Shown piece by piece: positions 1-11,037 of a stretch of 62,000 nucleotides of DNA. The position numbers were made by a program, and so were the translations under genes. The stretch lies in contig MNCI01000952.1 of NCBI GenBank assembly GCA_015680685.1, forward strand, positions 312,383-374,382, written 5' to 3'. Origin of the DNA: Gnetum montanum (lineage: Eukaryota; Streptophyta; Gnetopsida; Gnetales; Gnetaceae). The notes beneath the pieces are model-generated. The model ran no database searches. It worked only from the letters and a program-made list of their open reading frames with translations, and was not told the DNA's origin. Position 1 is the stretch's first letter. Every line of letters starts with the position of its first letter.

Positions 1-2241
1 TGGTTAGAGAAGGCTTATGGCAGAGATAAAGCTTTTGGTGAGCTGACAATGGAAGAGCGGGTTTATTTCAAAATCAGAACCTATCACCTCTTCCCCACAA
101 AAGGTTTGAAAAGAATATCAACGTATGTGGCAAGAGGATGTGCAGTGTTGATGGGAAAGGTTAATGCTAACCTTCCCCATCTATATTTGACGGAGATCCT
201 AAGGCAATTCGAAGAACGGAAGTCAAGAAAGATGGCGTTGCCTTTTCCCTGCCTTATCAAGAAACTGTGCCAACGGGCTAGTATTCGAGGATACACAAAT
301 GATGTCCTCCGAAAAGCCCAGAATGCTTCTTATGCTGAGTTATTAAAGGCTCCAGCTTCAAGAAAGAGCATTGGCGAAGAGCTGGGACCAGATGAAGAAG
401 AAGAACAAATGACTGGATCACCTGCAACTTAACTTGCGGGACCCAGTCAACCTCCAGCCACAAGTCCTAGCCAACAACAAGAAGCAGGACCCAGCACAAG
501 CCAGGATCAGTCACCGCCGCAAGACTACAGACCATCGATGAGCCATCTTAGGGCCATTGCCGAGACGAATAGTTGGGGAAGTTGTGATGACGCAAACCTC
601 TTCCACGTCATCGATGATGTCGACTAACCTACTATTTCAGTAGATCGCACACAGGGTGAGTTATCAATGCAAACAGGAGGAGGGGAAAGCAGATGGTCAC
701 AACAGATCTCTGGAAACGCCGCATCTTTTCAAGTGCAGTTAGAGACTGGTGAAGGGCCCACTGTGGTGGTCATGCAACACTAGGATGCCGTGGGAGCTGC
801 TGAAGTGGTCGCTAACCACATCAAAAAGTCCTTTAACATGCCTGTTGTACCACCGGCAGATCTTTCAGGAGCACAGGATGCTCAAACTATTGCCAAAACC
901 TCAATGACTCCTGTGGAACATGAGAATGCATTGGACAGATTGCTTCAAACAGGACAAGTTTTGACGTCTCTGTTTGACATCCCCCAGGATGTAACAACAA
1001 TTCAATCAAACCTCATTTCCACAAAGGGGAAGCTGGTCATATTCGAAGTAAGGGGCGAGCATGTTGAAGCTGAAGTGCAGAAACTACAAGAGTAGCTCGT
1101 AACCTTACAAGCAGCACAGCGGGATCCTTTGCAATTTATTCCCGCAGAGTAGCTAGAAAGTTTCAGAACTAAGCAATTAACAAAGTTAATTGCAGAAAAT
1201 AAAAAGGTGGTAGAAGAAAAGGAGACAGCCACTCGGGATGCCTCCGTAGCAAAGGCGCAAATACATGCGTATCTTAAGGCACTTAGGGCCTTGGAAGAAG
1301 AGAATAAGCAGTTGGTTGCGGATAACCTCCAGTTGACCTCTGTGAAGAAACAAAAGAATGTTCTCAATGAACACTTTCATCAGTTGCGAGAACAGTACAT
1401 TCGAGTCAACCGGGATGTAAGCCGTTTAGCTAGAGAGAACCGAACCCTCTCAATGGAGGAGGTACGTGCTATTCGATAGAAATCAACAATTGAGATAAAC
1501 GTGTGGCAGAATGAGGCTAAACGACACGAGAAGCTAAAGGAGCATTTCCATGATCAAGTGGGGATGTACAAACAAATCCTAGAGAAGGAGATCCATATGG
1601 CCAAGGCTCAAATCAACAACATCAGTGCCCAACACACTGATTGGGGGGCCATATTGGACACTTATGCCTTCGCCCACCAAGCAAAAATTAAGAACCGGGA
1701 CCTGCAGATCCAAGACTTGATTGAATACATGGAGTTGGCAAACCTTCGATATGCCAACCTAGCCATGTTAAGAGCAGGGCACCCAAGGTCAGAGCTCGAG
1801 CAGTAGGTAGCTTCCACCCACATCAAATATGAAGTAGAATTTGCAGAGCACAAGAAGTTGGTTGAAAAACTAGATGTTGCAAATTTTGAACTCGAGGTGG
1901 TAAAAGAAAGCTACCAAGGACAAAAAGATGTTGCAACTGACTTGGCTCGACAGCTAACAGAGCTTCACGAATACAAAGACAAAGCCAGAGCCTATGAAGA
2001 GGAACGATAGGTGTTCGTGACATAGTATGTTAAGGCTAATTAGATGTTTCTGCAACTGCCCTGTCCATGGGAAGTGCCGACTCCATCAAACATTGGAGCA
2101 TCAGCATGGATGGCACAAGACCCTCGAACCGAAGAGGAGAAGCTCCAGGCTATTCTTCAGCGTCATCAACCTTCAAAGCTTGGAGCACGTGACAAAGGGA
2201 AAGCACCCATGGAGGAGCCACCACCACTAGGAACTACATGA
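1..2241 (+). pseudogene. ORF3 of retrotransposon A (plant-transposon-like domain plus coiled coil), degraded
   Basis: One reading frame (frame 1) runs from the window edge to the TGA at 2239 with no visible frameshift. It is broken by ten internal stops: TAA at 430 and 625, TAG at 781, 1093, 1150, 1477, 1804, 2008, 2023 and 2041. The first 130 codons contain YHLFPTKGL and LPFPCLIKKLC, which resemble the plant 'putative plant transposon protein' domain (family recognised by pattern only). A Pro/Gln/Ser linker with a DEEEE stretch follows. Codons 300-680 are rich in E, K, Q and L heptads and read as a long coiled coil. The C-terminal tail has PCPWEVP and TEEEKLQA, and the frame ends in PPPLGTT. 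The same order of blocks recurs in copies D (31732-34501), E (minus) and F (44967-47703). No function is proven; it may be a structural or envelope-position protein of an Athila-like element. Confidence 0.75.
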
Positions 2242-2401
2242 GTTCCACATTTTTGTAGTTGTAGTATGTTTTTCTTTGTGTTGTGTCTTCCCACACTGCG
2301 GCATTAGTCCATTTCTTTTTTCAGTTAATAATCCCATACCTATCCACTGTGTAATCAATGAATCTTGTTCTCCTTGTAACTCGAGGATGATTTTTTATTC
2401 A

Positions 2402-2413
2402 GTCATGGGGGTA
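2402..2413 (+). other. Polypurine tract of retrotransposon A
   Basis: The G-rich run in GTCATGGGGGTA directly precedes the LTR start (TGGTGAG). The equivalent sequence precedes the 3' LTRs of D (TTGTGGGGGTA), E (minus strand, TCATTGGGATA) and F (TCATGGAGGTA). This is the expected position of the plus-strand primer. Confidence 0.6.
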
Positions 2414-3264
2414 TGGTGAGACACGATTCGCATAGGCCACGATATCGCTTACGTGATATCGCGTCCACCGCGATATCGCATCCCCCGCGATATCGCGTAC
2501 GCGATATTGCATCTTCCCTACGATATCGCATACTATCTATAAATAAGACGCGGCTCTCCCTTGTTCAGGATCCCAGTTTTAGAGTAGCGAAGCTCTGGCA
2601 GTTTGATCCCTCCAGAGTTAGATTTTTTTCCCGTGTCTGCCCACAGTGTGGTGAATGTAATTGTACGGTGTCTTTATTCGAGTGTGTCGTACTTGGACAT
2701 GCACATGACTGGCAATAAAGATTGAGATTACTTCATCATTGCAGCATTCACTTTGTTATTTATTTATTTGTTATTTATTTAATTTTATTTACTGTTTTCT
2801 CTCTCTCACCCTTAAACTCCTAGAACGCGGAACGAGTACAACTTGATTACGAGCATTTAAGTGTGACTGCTTGGTAGCCCAGTGGTGTAGCTAGGATCTA
2901 CGCTTGGTAGTCCCAGTGGTAGTCGTGCACGAGGTCCAAGATGTGTACGGTTGATCAAGGAATCGATTTCTCATCGCACTTAGGCTAGATTAGATTTTCT
3001 AACCCTTTTCCTCCTAGCTTAGATTAGTTAGTATTACTTTCCACTACCTTCAAGAGTAGCATTAGGTTAGAACACATCATACACCTCATCTAAACTAAAC
3101 CATACGTGACATATGCAATACTAGTCTAGGTGGGAAGATAGTGAACTGCGACCTAAGGATAACTGTCTAGGTGCCGCAACTAGTACATCTGCGGAGTTCG
3201 ACCAGATCACATGTGTGAAGCTTGTTTCGTATGGTTGAGTGTAGGGGTACCTCGCCACTCATCA
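2414..3264 (+). repeat. 3' LTR of retrotransposon A
   Basis: The LTR runs from TGGTGAG to CTCATCA, matching the TGATGAG...CTCATCA ends of the other LTRs in the window. It carries a palindrome array, a TATA box at 2538-2545, an AATAAA at 2714-2719 in the shared context AATAAAGATTGAGATTACTT, and the shared U5 end GTAGGGGTACCTC. The right flank at 3265 is internal sequence of element B, so A appears to have inserted into B. The 5' LTR lies outside the window. Confidence 0.85.
2441..2545 (+). promoter_or_regulatory. GATATC palindrome array and TATA box in LTR A
   Basis: GATATC occurs at 2441, 2455, 2472, 2489 and 2522, and a GATATT at 2503. They are spaced 14-19 bp apart, most inside longer GCGATATCGC palindromes. 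TATAAATA follows at 2538-2545. This is the U3 promoter of the LTR. The regular spacing suggests binding sites for a dimeric factor, which is inference. Confidence 0.6.
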
Positions 3265-3299
3265 TGCAGTGTATGCACATTAGGGATGCACCATCGAGC

Positions 3300-4770
3300 C
3301 AAGCCATTCGCACACACCTTATCAAGTGTCCATTAATTTCCATTAAGTGCTTGGCCTTGTGAAAAAACTACAGTTTCTTCCAATGATCCCACTCTTTTGG
3401 TAATTCTTGTGTTGAGAGATAGGTGAGGATGTCACTGAACCAAGTTGATCCTGTAGGCATCTTCTTATCGATTGCTCCAACGAAGAGGAGTTCATCTGAA
3501 AATTGATCGGAGAGTGGCTTCTCCTCCTCTATGTTGTCCCATCATAACTGAGATAAGTGGTCAGCAACCACATTCTTAGTTCCCTTCCTGTCTACCATAG
3601 TAAGGTCAAATTCTTGAAGGATCACAAGCCATCGTATGATACGGGGGCTCACTGTTGGTTTGTTCATCAGGAACCGAATGGCATTGTGGTCATTATGTAC
3701 AAACACCTTGTACTCAAGCACATAGTGTCAGAATTTGTCCAAGGTGAACACCACTGCCATTAATTCCTTTTCGGTGGTGGTGTAGTTGAGCTGAGTGCCC
3801 ACAATGCTTCAGCTTGCATAATGGATATAATATGGACATCTCTGGTCATCCAACTATGTAAGCATGGCTACCAATGCATAATTAGATGCATTCTTCATGA
3901 TATGAAAAGGTATGGACCAGTCGGGTGCCCATAGAATTAGAGTTTCTACGAGTTTTTGTTTGAGTGTTTCGAATGCGGATTCGCATTCCCTAGTCCAAAA
4001 AAATGGAGGGCTTGGCGATCTTCGAGAAATTCTTGATGAAGTGTTAGTAATAACTAGTGTGGCCAAGGAATGACCAAACATCTTTTATAGTACTTAATTG
4101 ATTGGTGATTCCTTGGATGATTTTGATTTTCTCAAGATCTACACCAATCCCTACTTGTGAAATGCGGTGTCCTAAAACAATGCCCTCTTGGACCATCAAG
4201 CGACTCTTTTGCCAGTTGAGCTATAAATTTTTTTTTACACATCTTTTTTAAACTTGGTCAAGGTGGTCCAAGGCTTGTTCAAGTGTTGTTCCATAGGTAG
4301 AAAAGTCATCCATGAAGACTTCTACCCCATTGCCAGTATGTTGCTAAAAGATGCTAAGGACAAGGCGTTGGAAGGTTGCAGGTGCATTGCATAGGCCAAA
4401 GGGCATCTTCTTATATGCAAAAGTCCCCCAGGGACTTGTAAATGTTGTCTTGGCCTAATCTTCAAGTGCAATTTGGATTTGGTTATAGCCACTATAACCA
4501 TCTAAAAAGCTATAGTAACAATGCTCTACAATAGTATCCAACACTTGATCCACAAACGGAAGTGAAAAGTGATCCTTGAAGGTCACCATGTTTAGTAGTC
4601 AGAAATCTATACAGACCCTCCACTTGCCACCCTTCTTTGGCACAATAATGAGTGGGCTGACCCATTCACTATCTGCAATAGAATAGATGAACCCTACTTT
4701 CAACAATTGTTCAATTTCATCCTTGATAACTTGCTTGAGTTTGGGGTTCAACCATCTTTGTATTTGTCTT
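3300..4770 (-). pseudogene. pol of B: reverse transcriptase and RNase H
   Basis: On the minus strand from about 4770 the RT starts with a segment around KQVIKDEIEQLLKVGFIY and continues with [39 protein letters not shown] and the catalytic VFMDDFSTYG (near 4300). RNase H follows below about 4080, with YTTTEKELMAV and VHNDHNAIRFLM, where the usual TDH is NDH. The region downstream to about 3300 matches the RNase H to integrase linker. Several in-frame stops and at least one frameshift (RNase H start near 4000) make it non-functional. Confidence 0.85.
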
Positions 4771-5216
4771 CATGGTTTCATGGAGGAGTAAATATAGATC
4801 TAATGTTGGCATACCCTCGGGTCAACTCCCATCAATTCATGATATGACCATGTAAAAGCAGCTATCCATTTGTTTACAATTTTCAGCAACTTCCTCTTTT
4901 GCTCAAGAGCAAGAGTGGCATTAATGATTATCAGCTTTCCATTTTGTAAGAATGCATATTCTAGATTGGCCAATAATGTTTTTAGTTCTAGGGGCTCCTA
5001 TTGAAAGCTTTCAAGGATCTATAGCTTTCCCCAATTATCACTATCATCAACAACGGAGACTTGTTGATGAACCTTTTCCAATTCATCCATGCTTTTCATA
5101 TAGGCACATACAAGGCCCTCAGATGACTCCATGCATAAAGTGCTACTATCAAAGTCAGCGGTCAGCCACTGGGTGCCTTCTTGATTCATAGCTGCTGCAT
5201 ATAGGCATTTTTGAAC

Positions 5217-5760
5217 TTAGGATTCTTCGACACACCAACTGCATGCTTGAATAGATGTCCGCTTAGCGGACCAAAGTCGCTGCACATAGTTGCACCCTAA
5301 GTCACTGTACGCGATGCATGGAACGTGCTTCTTCTTGATCTTCCCAAAAGGATTTTCTTTTAAAATTTCAAGAGAAAGATCTCGGAGTCCCAATCGTGCG
5401 TCCACCGTGCTAAGCCAAGCTCTCCCCATTATGATTGGGAAATTCCCCTTGCAATTGTCAACCCGGATGACCAGGAAGTCAGCAGGATAGGACCACCCAC
5501 AAATGGTGGTCACAATATCTTCTACTAATCCCAAGGGTATGGTTATGGATTAGTTTACCAACTCAAGCCAGATATTGTTTTTCTTCATCGGGGGTAGGTT
5601 CCAAGTCTTGTACATATCGTGTGAAATCAAATTAACACCTGACCTCGAATCCAAGAGAGCTTTGCATGACTCGTTTCCTGCCACTTGCAGGTATATGAGG
5701 GGACTCCCCAAATCAGTCAATTTCCAAGGGATATAACCTACCTTTATCTAGTTTGTCACA
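5217..5760 (-). pseudogene. Protease region of B
   Basis: The minus-strand reading near 5660-5610 gives CKALLDSRSGVNLISHDMY, the retropepsin active-site region with DSR instead of D-S/T-G. The following open stretch (5534-5217) has CGWSYPADFLVIRVDN and FPIIMGRAWLSTVDA, the C-terminal half of the protease seen in all gag-pol copies here. It is joined to RT by a linker (5190-4800). Stops between the two halves show decay. Confidence 0.75.
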
Positions 5761-5979
5761 ATGTGTGTGAGCATGACAGTTTGTACTATGGAGGTTGTTT
5801 GGTTGGAAGGTTGCTCGAAGGGTTGAATGGTGGAGGCAATTGAAAATTCAGAGGCACTGGACACAGGTGAATGTGAGGGTATGTTTGCATTATTGGGTTG
5901 AAAGAAAGGGTATTTCCATGGCTTTGATTTCAATCCACCTAGATGAGAAGCCAACTGTAAGTTGACAACCCTCATGGGA

Positions 5980-8283
5980 TTACTTTGCTATGGTTGTGGT
6001 GGTATCTCTCCTTGCATAGGTGGAGCAGGAGATAGCTAAGTGGGGGGTTGATGAGTAGGGATGGAAAGAGAAGATGACAGAGGATAGTATAGATGTGGGT
6101 TCTTCCCTCTAGGTGATGGAGACTATGTTCAAAAATATTCTGGGGGGTGGTAATGAGTTTGAAATGTCGCGTGGCTTGAAGAGTCCCATAGGGAGATGGG
6201 TTGTTGAATGTAGTACTCGTAAGGATCTAACTATCAGTAAGGGTACTTCTGCCTTGGAGATGACATCCCCCACGATTGTGGATGTTGCCATTGCTGATAA
6301 TACTCATAGGGTTGTAGTGGCATGCCACTTGGATAATATCCTTGTTGTTGATGGAATAGCCTAGGATTGCCTTGTGGATAAGGTAATCTTCGGGTGTTTA
6401 CCTTTTTGCCAAACGAGGATTCAGCGCATACACCCTAGACTCTTGTAGATATGACACCACTAGGCAACACCCCTTAGGATGTTTGTACTAGCATATGTCA
6501 CATCCATCATCCTCCTTTGTGTCAGAGTCTGCAACCCGTTCTGCCGTAGCAACTTTACCCTTACCCTTATGGTAGCCATGTTCAGCTTCTCCTCTTCTTT
6601 GTTGATCTCACTCATTACTTTGCTCTTTGGATTCCTTTGTGATTTTTAGGACACTTTGGAACCTTTCATCTAGAGAATCCCACATCTTGTCAACCTTGGC
6701 CGAAATTTCAAAGGCAAATTTTTGTATGGGCAAGGTTTTACAATTCACCGCTGCATCCAGTGGTGATTCTTCCTCCTCTTCACAAAATTAGACTTCCTTC
6801 TTTTGGATGGAAGGGTCCTGATTATACTCTTCTGCACTCTCTTTTTTCCTTAATTCCCCCTCTTCTTTAGCCACCTGCTCAATTAGGTGCTGCAGCTGAT
6901 GGGCCCTCAATTTAGATAGCTGTTCCTAAGTGTAAATGCCTAGGGTCTTTCTTGTTTCAAAGTGAATCCCATCTATGATTGGCGGAGTTGTTCCCACTAA
7001 GAGTAGCCATGACTAGGGCATCGGTGTAACAATGAGTAATATTTGCCCATGGCTGCATCCAAGGGTTCATGACCACCCTGTTTCCACCCTTGGATCTGTC
7101 ATCTCAGATTAGCCACTTTGGAGTCGGTTTGGTACTTATCATTAAGAATTTCCAGCATTGTACTCCATCTCCTGATTGATTTCGGCTCCAAAGACTGGTA
7201 CCAGCTTTCTACTTCCTTGATGAGTGTTCGAGGGAATAGCTTGAGTTTTTACCAATCATTGTCTATGTTTTGCAGGGTGCAAGCATCATGGAATGCTTGC
7301 AAGTAAGTCTGTGGATCACAGTTGTATCCCCATTCAAATTTGGGGATATTGTTCATGTTAAGGCGCTTGATCCAACTATCCTTTAAGTGCCTACTGGGTA
7401 TTTAAACAACCTTGACTATGTTAAGCATGCTTTGAGTAGCCAGTAGTGGTTCATCCAAGTCATAGTCCTGTTGTTGGCCACGATGTCTGTGACGATTTCG
7501 GCTGCCTCTCCTTTCTTGACAGTGAGACTCGTGTGATTGGTCATGCTTTTCCTCACGTTGTCCCCATTTGTCCTTGCGATCACATCAGTCTTTTCGATCA
7601 TCATCACCCTGATCCTTCCTACTACGGTTGCAATCAGAGTCAGAACTTAGTGAAGACAAGGTGGAACGAGAAGATGGAGAAGAGGGAGGAGAACTGCCAC
7701 CACCTTAGTGTCGATCTCCTCCTTTACTCTAATGACAACCCCTATCTTCATGTTCATCTTTCCCTTTGCCACGATCTTTCTTGTATGATCCCCCATCATC
7801 TTGGTGCTCCTGGTCACTTGATTGTTTACTTTGGATGAGGGACTAGGTGATCTGATGCATCGGAGGAGGTTCAGCTGAATGGGAATCATGAAAAATAGGT
7901 TTCTCATCATCATGCGGGTCCTACAAGAACAAAGGGTTACTGAACTGTTTCCCCTTTAAGTGTTCATGGCATTCCGCCTATTGCCGGTCCTGCGCTTGTT
8001 GTGCCTCAGTCAAATGGCAATCTTGGTAGTCATGATCCTCCATTATGTATTCCACACCGCAGTCCTGAATGCCCAATCTAGTAAGATCTTGAAGTAGCAT
8101 TCCAGGAACCGATTGATCAGGAGGTAATATGATGTTACCCTCCATGTCCCGCCATCATAGGTGCTCATCCTGATGTAGGATAAAGGTGAAATTGGGGATA
8201 TACTCATCTAGATGTGTGTATACCACCCGACACTCCTACAGCACTGGTGGGTTGGATCCATCTTGCTTGTGAGAAGAAGACAT
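5980..8283 (-). pseudogene. gag of B
   Basis: The start codon is at 8283 on the minus strand (MSSSHKQDG), and E begins likewise with MSSSRRKDD at 57771. The early region has TYTHLDEYIPNF-like and GNIILPPDQS motifs shared with D and E. A capsid-like core lies around 7000-7400. The rest is low-complexity, rich in His, Arg, Asp and Ser. Many stops and frameshifts. No zinc knuckle was found. Confidence 0.7.
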
Positions 8284-8430
8284 TGTGGATGTTAGGTTGA
8301 CAACTAAACTGGTGTGCCTTATTTTTTTACTAAAATCACCTAGCGTGCGTAGATTTCACTATCCTGGGTCTGTTCCAACAAAGTGAATGATGATCTTGCT
8401 AAGACTAGATAGCGCATGTAAGACTAATAG

Positions 8431-8448
8431 TCCCCGGTAACAACGCCA
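8431..8448 (-). other. Primer binding site of B (tRNA-Asp type)
   Basis: The minus-strand sequence TGGCGTTGTTACCGGGGA lies one base inside the 5' LTR. It differs by two bases from TGGCGCCGTTGCCGGGGA, the tRNA-Asp primer site known for Athila/Tat elements. Confidence 0.8.
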
Positions 8449-8449
8449 A

Positions 8450-9345
8450 TGATGAGCAATGAGGTACCCTATGCCCAACCATATGAATCATGGGCATTCA
8501 CGTGCGACTCGGTCAAATTCTGCAGACTACAAGCACTTGCATACGCCAAACTCTAGCCAGCAAAACCTTAGTTAGAACAGTGGTTGTCTTCCCAACCTCA
8601 CTGGTGATATTCTAAGGCTATGGTTAAGTGAGATTGAGGCAAATGATTTTTATTAGTTTTCTCTTTTATCTTTAAAAGGTCTAATACTTTAATTGTGGAA
8701 AATGGAAAGTTGTGTAAATTACAATTGTTCTAATCTATCGTTTAACTCTCCCTAGCATAAGCAACCGATCCCATCTTTCATGCACATCTTAAGCATACCC
8801 TAACCACTGTCTGGTTACTAGACGTTAAGCATCATTGGGTTACCAAGTGTTTGAAATATGTTCGAGACGGTCGTGCCTATGGTTCTCATCAAATATGAAA
8901 GGACAATAACAGTAAAGTGATAACAATAAAAGCTTCTGAAATTATTAAAGCGTTGAAATATTAAACTATTAAAATGCTTAAGTGATTAAATCCAAATGCT
9001 GCAAGGAATATTCAAAAGCTCGTCTTTATTGCCGATCATGCCAATGGGCTCAGGTACATTAGCGCTTGAATAAAGAGCCGTACACCTTTCTCACACTTGT
9101 TGCGGGCACTTAAGAAAATATTCTAACTCTTACGAAAACAAACTACAAGAGTTTGGCTACAACTACTCAAAAAGATGCCATAAATGCTACGGGTGCACGC
9201 ATATTTATAACAAGAGATAGACTCTGCATTAACGGGATCACATTAATGCATGGACAGATATGTCGACGGGGTCACGTCAATGCGACCACCTCAATGAGGC
9301 TTTGTTAACGCGGCCCAGTCGACATATCAACTAAACACTTCATCA
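8450..9345 (-). repeat. 5' LTR of retrotransposon B
   Basis: On the plus strand it reads TGATGAG...CTTCATCA. On the minus strand it has short palindromes (GTCGAC twice, GTTAAC) followed by a TATA-like TTATAAATATG (around 9208-9218), then the conserved U5 end next to the PBS. The left end is fixed by the PBS; the right end is by analogy with the E LTRs. Confidence 0.8.
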
Positions 9346-9408
9346 TACTTCTATTCAATTTCTTATATCTTTATTGATTTCAATATCTAATTAAAGAGTT
9401 TATTTTAG

Positions 9409-9738
9409 GTGGACTTTTTAGCCTTGAATTATTGCTCCTATTCACAACTATTTATGCTTTTATTGAAATTACATTCCATATAACCTCTTTTTTTAATTCT
9501 AGGAATTTTTAAGTCTTATGATTCTAGAGCATGTCTCCACTTTTGCAGTATAGAAAGTAAAAAGGGATCATAGGTAGCTAAATTATTTGTAGTGAGGGAC
9601 CTTTTGGGCTTGAAATGTTGCTTCCATTTTACCATTATTTATAATTTTAGTGAAATTACATTCCATATAACCTATCTTACATATACTAATTTTTAAGTCT
9701 CTTGATTATGGAGCATGTCTCCACCTTTGCAATATAAA
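9409..9738 (+). repeat. Imperfect ~185 bp direct repeat upstream of the mTERF gene
   Basis: Two copies, about 9409-9552 and 9595-9738, share TGAAATTACATTCCATATAA (9464 and 9651) and GCATGTCTCCAC (9529 and 9713). The offset is 184-187 bp. The copies have visible mismatches, so the duplication is not recent. No coding potential or transposon ends were seen. Confidence 0.7.
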
Positions 9739-10481
9739 AGTAATATCAAATAAAAAAGGCATACACTAAAAAAATTTTGTATTTCCTTTATTAATTTATC
9801 CCATAGAAAATGTACAATTACATTATTAATAATATATTAAGTTGACTATACTTACCTTTGACAAAGCTTGGTCAAATAGTGACAGCGTGAGGTAGCATAA
9901 CTACTAGACCACGGACCAAGATCTTAGAATACTCCCATCCTTTTCGACTATGTTCAACCCAAAATATTATATCTAGAGAGGATAAATAATGCTATTATAA
10001 GTATCTCATGCACCTCACACATAGGGTAAAAATGAGCATTTATATGCTTACACTACTGGGAAGTATTTTGGCTAGTGTGTTATTACTAGATTTTGAAACC
10101 AATACATTCAAATGCAGAAGCAAACTGAAGAAAAATTCGACTTTACGTTTAGGCACTCATTTTCTTGCTAGGGCTGATCACCTGAAGACGCGTGGCAATG
10201 ATGAGCTTTTGAACGCAAAAAAGAATGGCGCATCATGTAAAGGTCTTCACCGCGCGCATGGGCTTTCCGAGGGAGCGAACAATCCACGGAAACGTCCATT
10301 TATAATTCTTATTCGCAGGATCAAGCTTTGGGACGAAATCTGTTAGCAAGCGTTTTCCCAGTCACCACTCCTAATGCAGCAAGAAATAAAGATATAGGGG
10401 CTTCTGTTAGTTGTTTGATGTTAGCGCGCCTGCTTCCCGCTATTCTGCTTCCATTGGAGTTACCTGTTGAATTGGATACGC
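9739..10481 (+). promoter_or_regulatory. Probable promoter and 5' UTR region of the mTERF gene
   Basis: This is the single-copy-looking interval between the repeat and the first ATG of the mTERF gene. It becomes less AT-rich after 10150, as is common near plant transcription starts. No convincing TATA box could be assigned. A short ORF at 10008-10346 has no recognisable domain and was not accepted as a gene. Confidence 0.3.
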
Positions 10482-11037
10482 ATGGCCACTAGCTTGTATT
10501 CACGTCACCTCCCATGTGAAAACTTCATGTATTGCATTTGCTTGCCTGAAGTGTCTGGGCATTTCAGGCTGCCCATCTCAAATTGGCACACTTCCAGGAA
10601 GTTTTCACCGACTCCTTGGCCATGTCTGCTGCCTGTGATAACCAATCAATCCTTTCTTGTCGCAAAAATGTGCTCAAAAAGGGGGCAGAAACCGTCTAAA
10701 AAGTTCCGTCGCAAGTCCGGAACAGAAGCAGAGTTTGAGGAAATTAACGCGGCTGTGCAGTCGGCTCCTTACGAGGGAAAACAGAAAAGCAAAAGGGCCG
10801 TTAGTCCTACTCCCCTGGAAAGGGAAGCGGAGGCCCTTGTCATTTCTCCGAAGGTCTCACTTAGAGACAGAGCAGATGCCATGAATGCTCTACTGGACTT
10901 GCTAGAGCAGAAAGGCATTTCCACAGCCTACGCATTCGAATTCATCAGATACTCAGGACATCTCATTAATGATTTAATTACAGAGGCTAAGGTCACTATT
11001 GCTAATGATCATGCATCTGACCAGCTCAACGACATCG
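10482..11037 (+). CDS. mTERF gene, exon 1 (transit peptide and N-terminal extension)
   Basis: Codons 1-185 plus one base. The ATG at 10482 is preferred; the in-frame TTG at 10467 is not a start. After the transit-like part, a basic segment (SKRGQKPSKKFRRKSG) leads to a helical segment with ADAMNALLDLLEQKGIS. The donor is ATCG|GTAGTT, followed by a 99 bp intron. Confidence 0.85.

Larger units (their letters stand above)
3265..9345 (-). mobile_element. Retrotransposon B, Athila/Tat-like Ty3/gypsy, 5' part
   Basis: Read on the minus strand the order is 5' LTR (9345-8450), PBS (8448-8431), gag (from 8283), protease, reverse transcriptase, RNase H, and the start of the integrase linker near 3270. 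The rest is missing because the 3' LTR of A abuts at 3264. Domain order PR-RT-RH before IN and the tRNA-Asp-like PBS place it in the Ty3/gypsy non-chromovirus group. Frames are broken by stops, but the polymerase motif is still FMDD, so B is less decayed there than D. No target duplication can be tested because the other end is absent. Confidence 0.85.

Noticed and set aside
7446-7913. Open frames on both strands in gag of B
   Set aside because: The plus-strand frame is a shadow of the His/Arg/Asp-rich gag tail on the minus strand.
10008-10346. ORF of 112 codons upstream of the mTERF gene
   Set aside because: No domain or family pattern, partly low complexity, and located in the likely promoter/5' UTR region.
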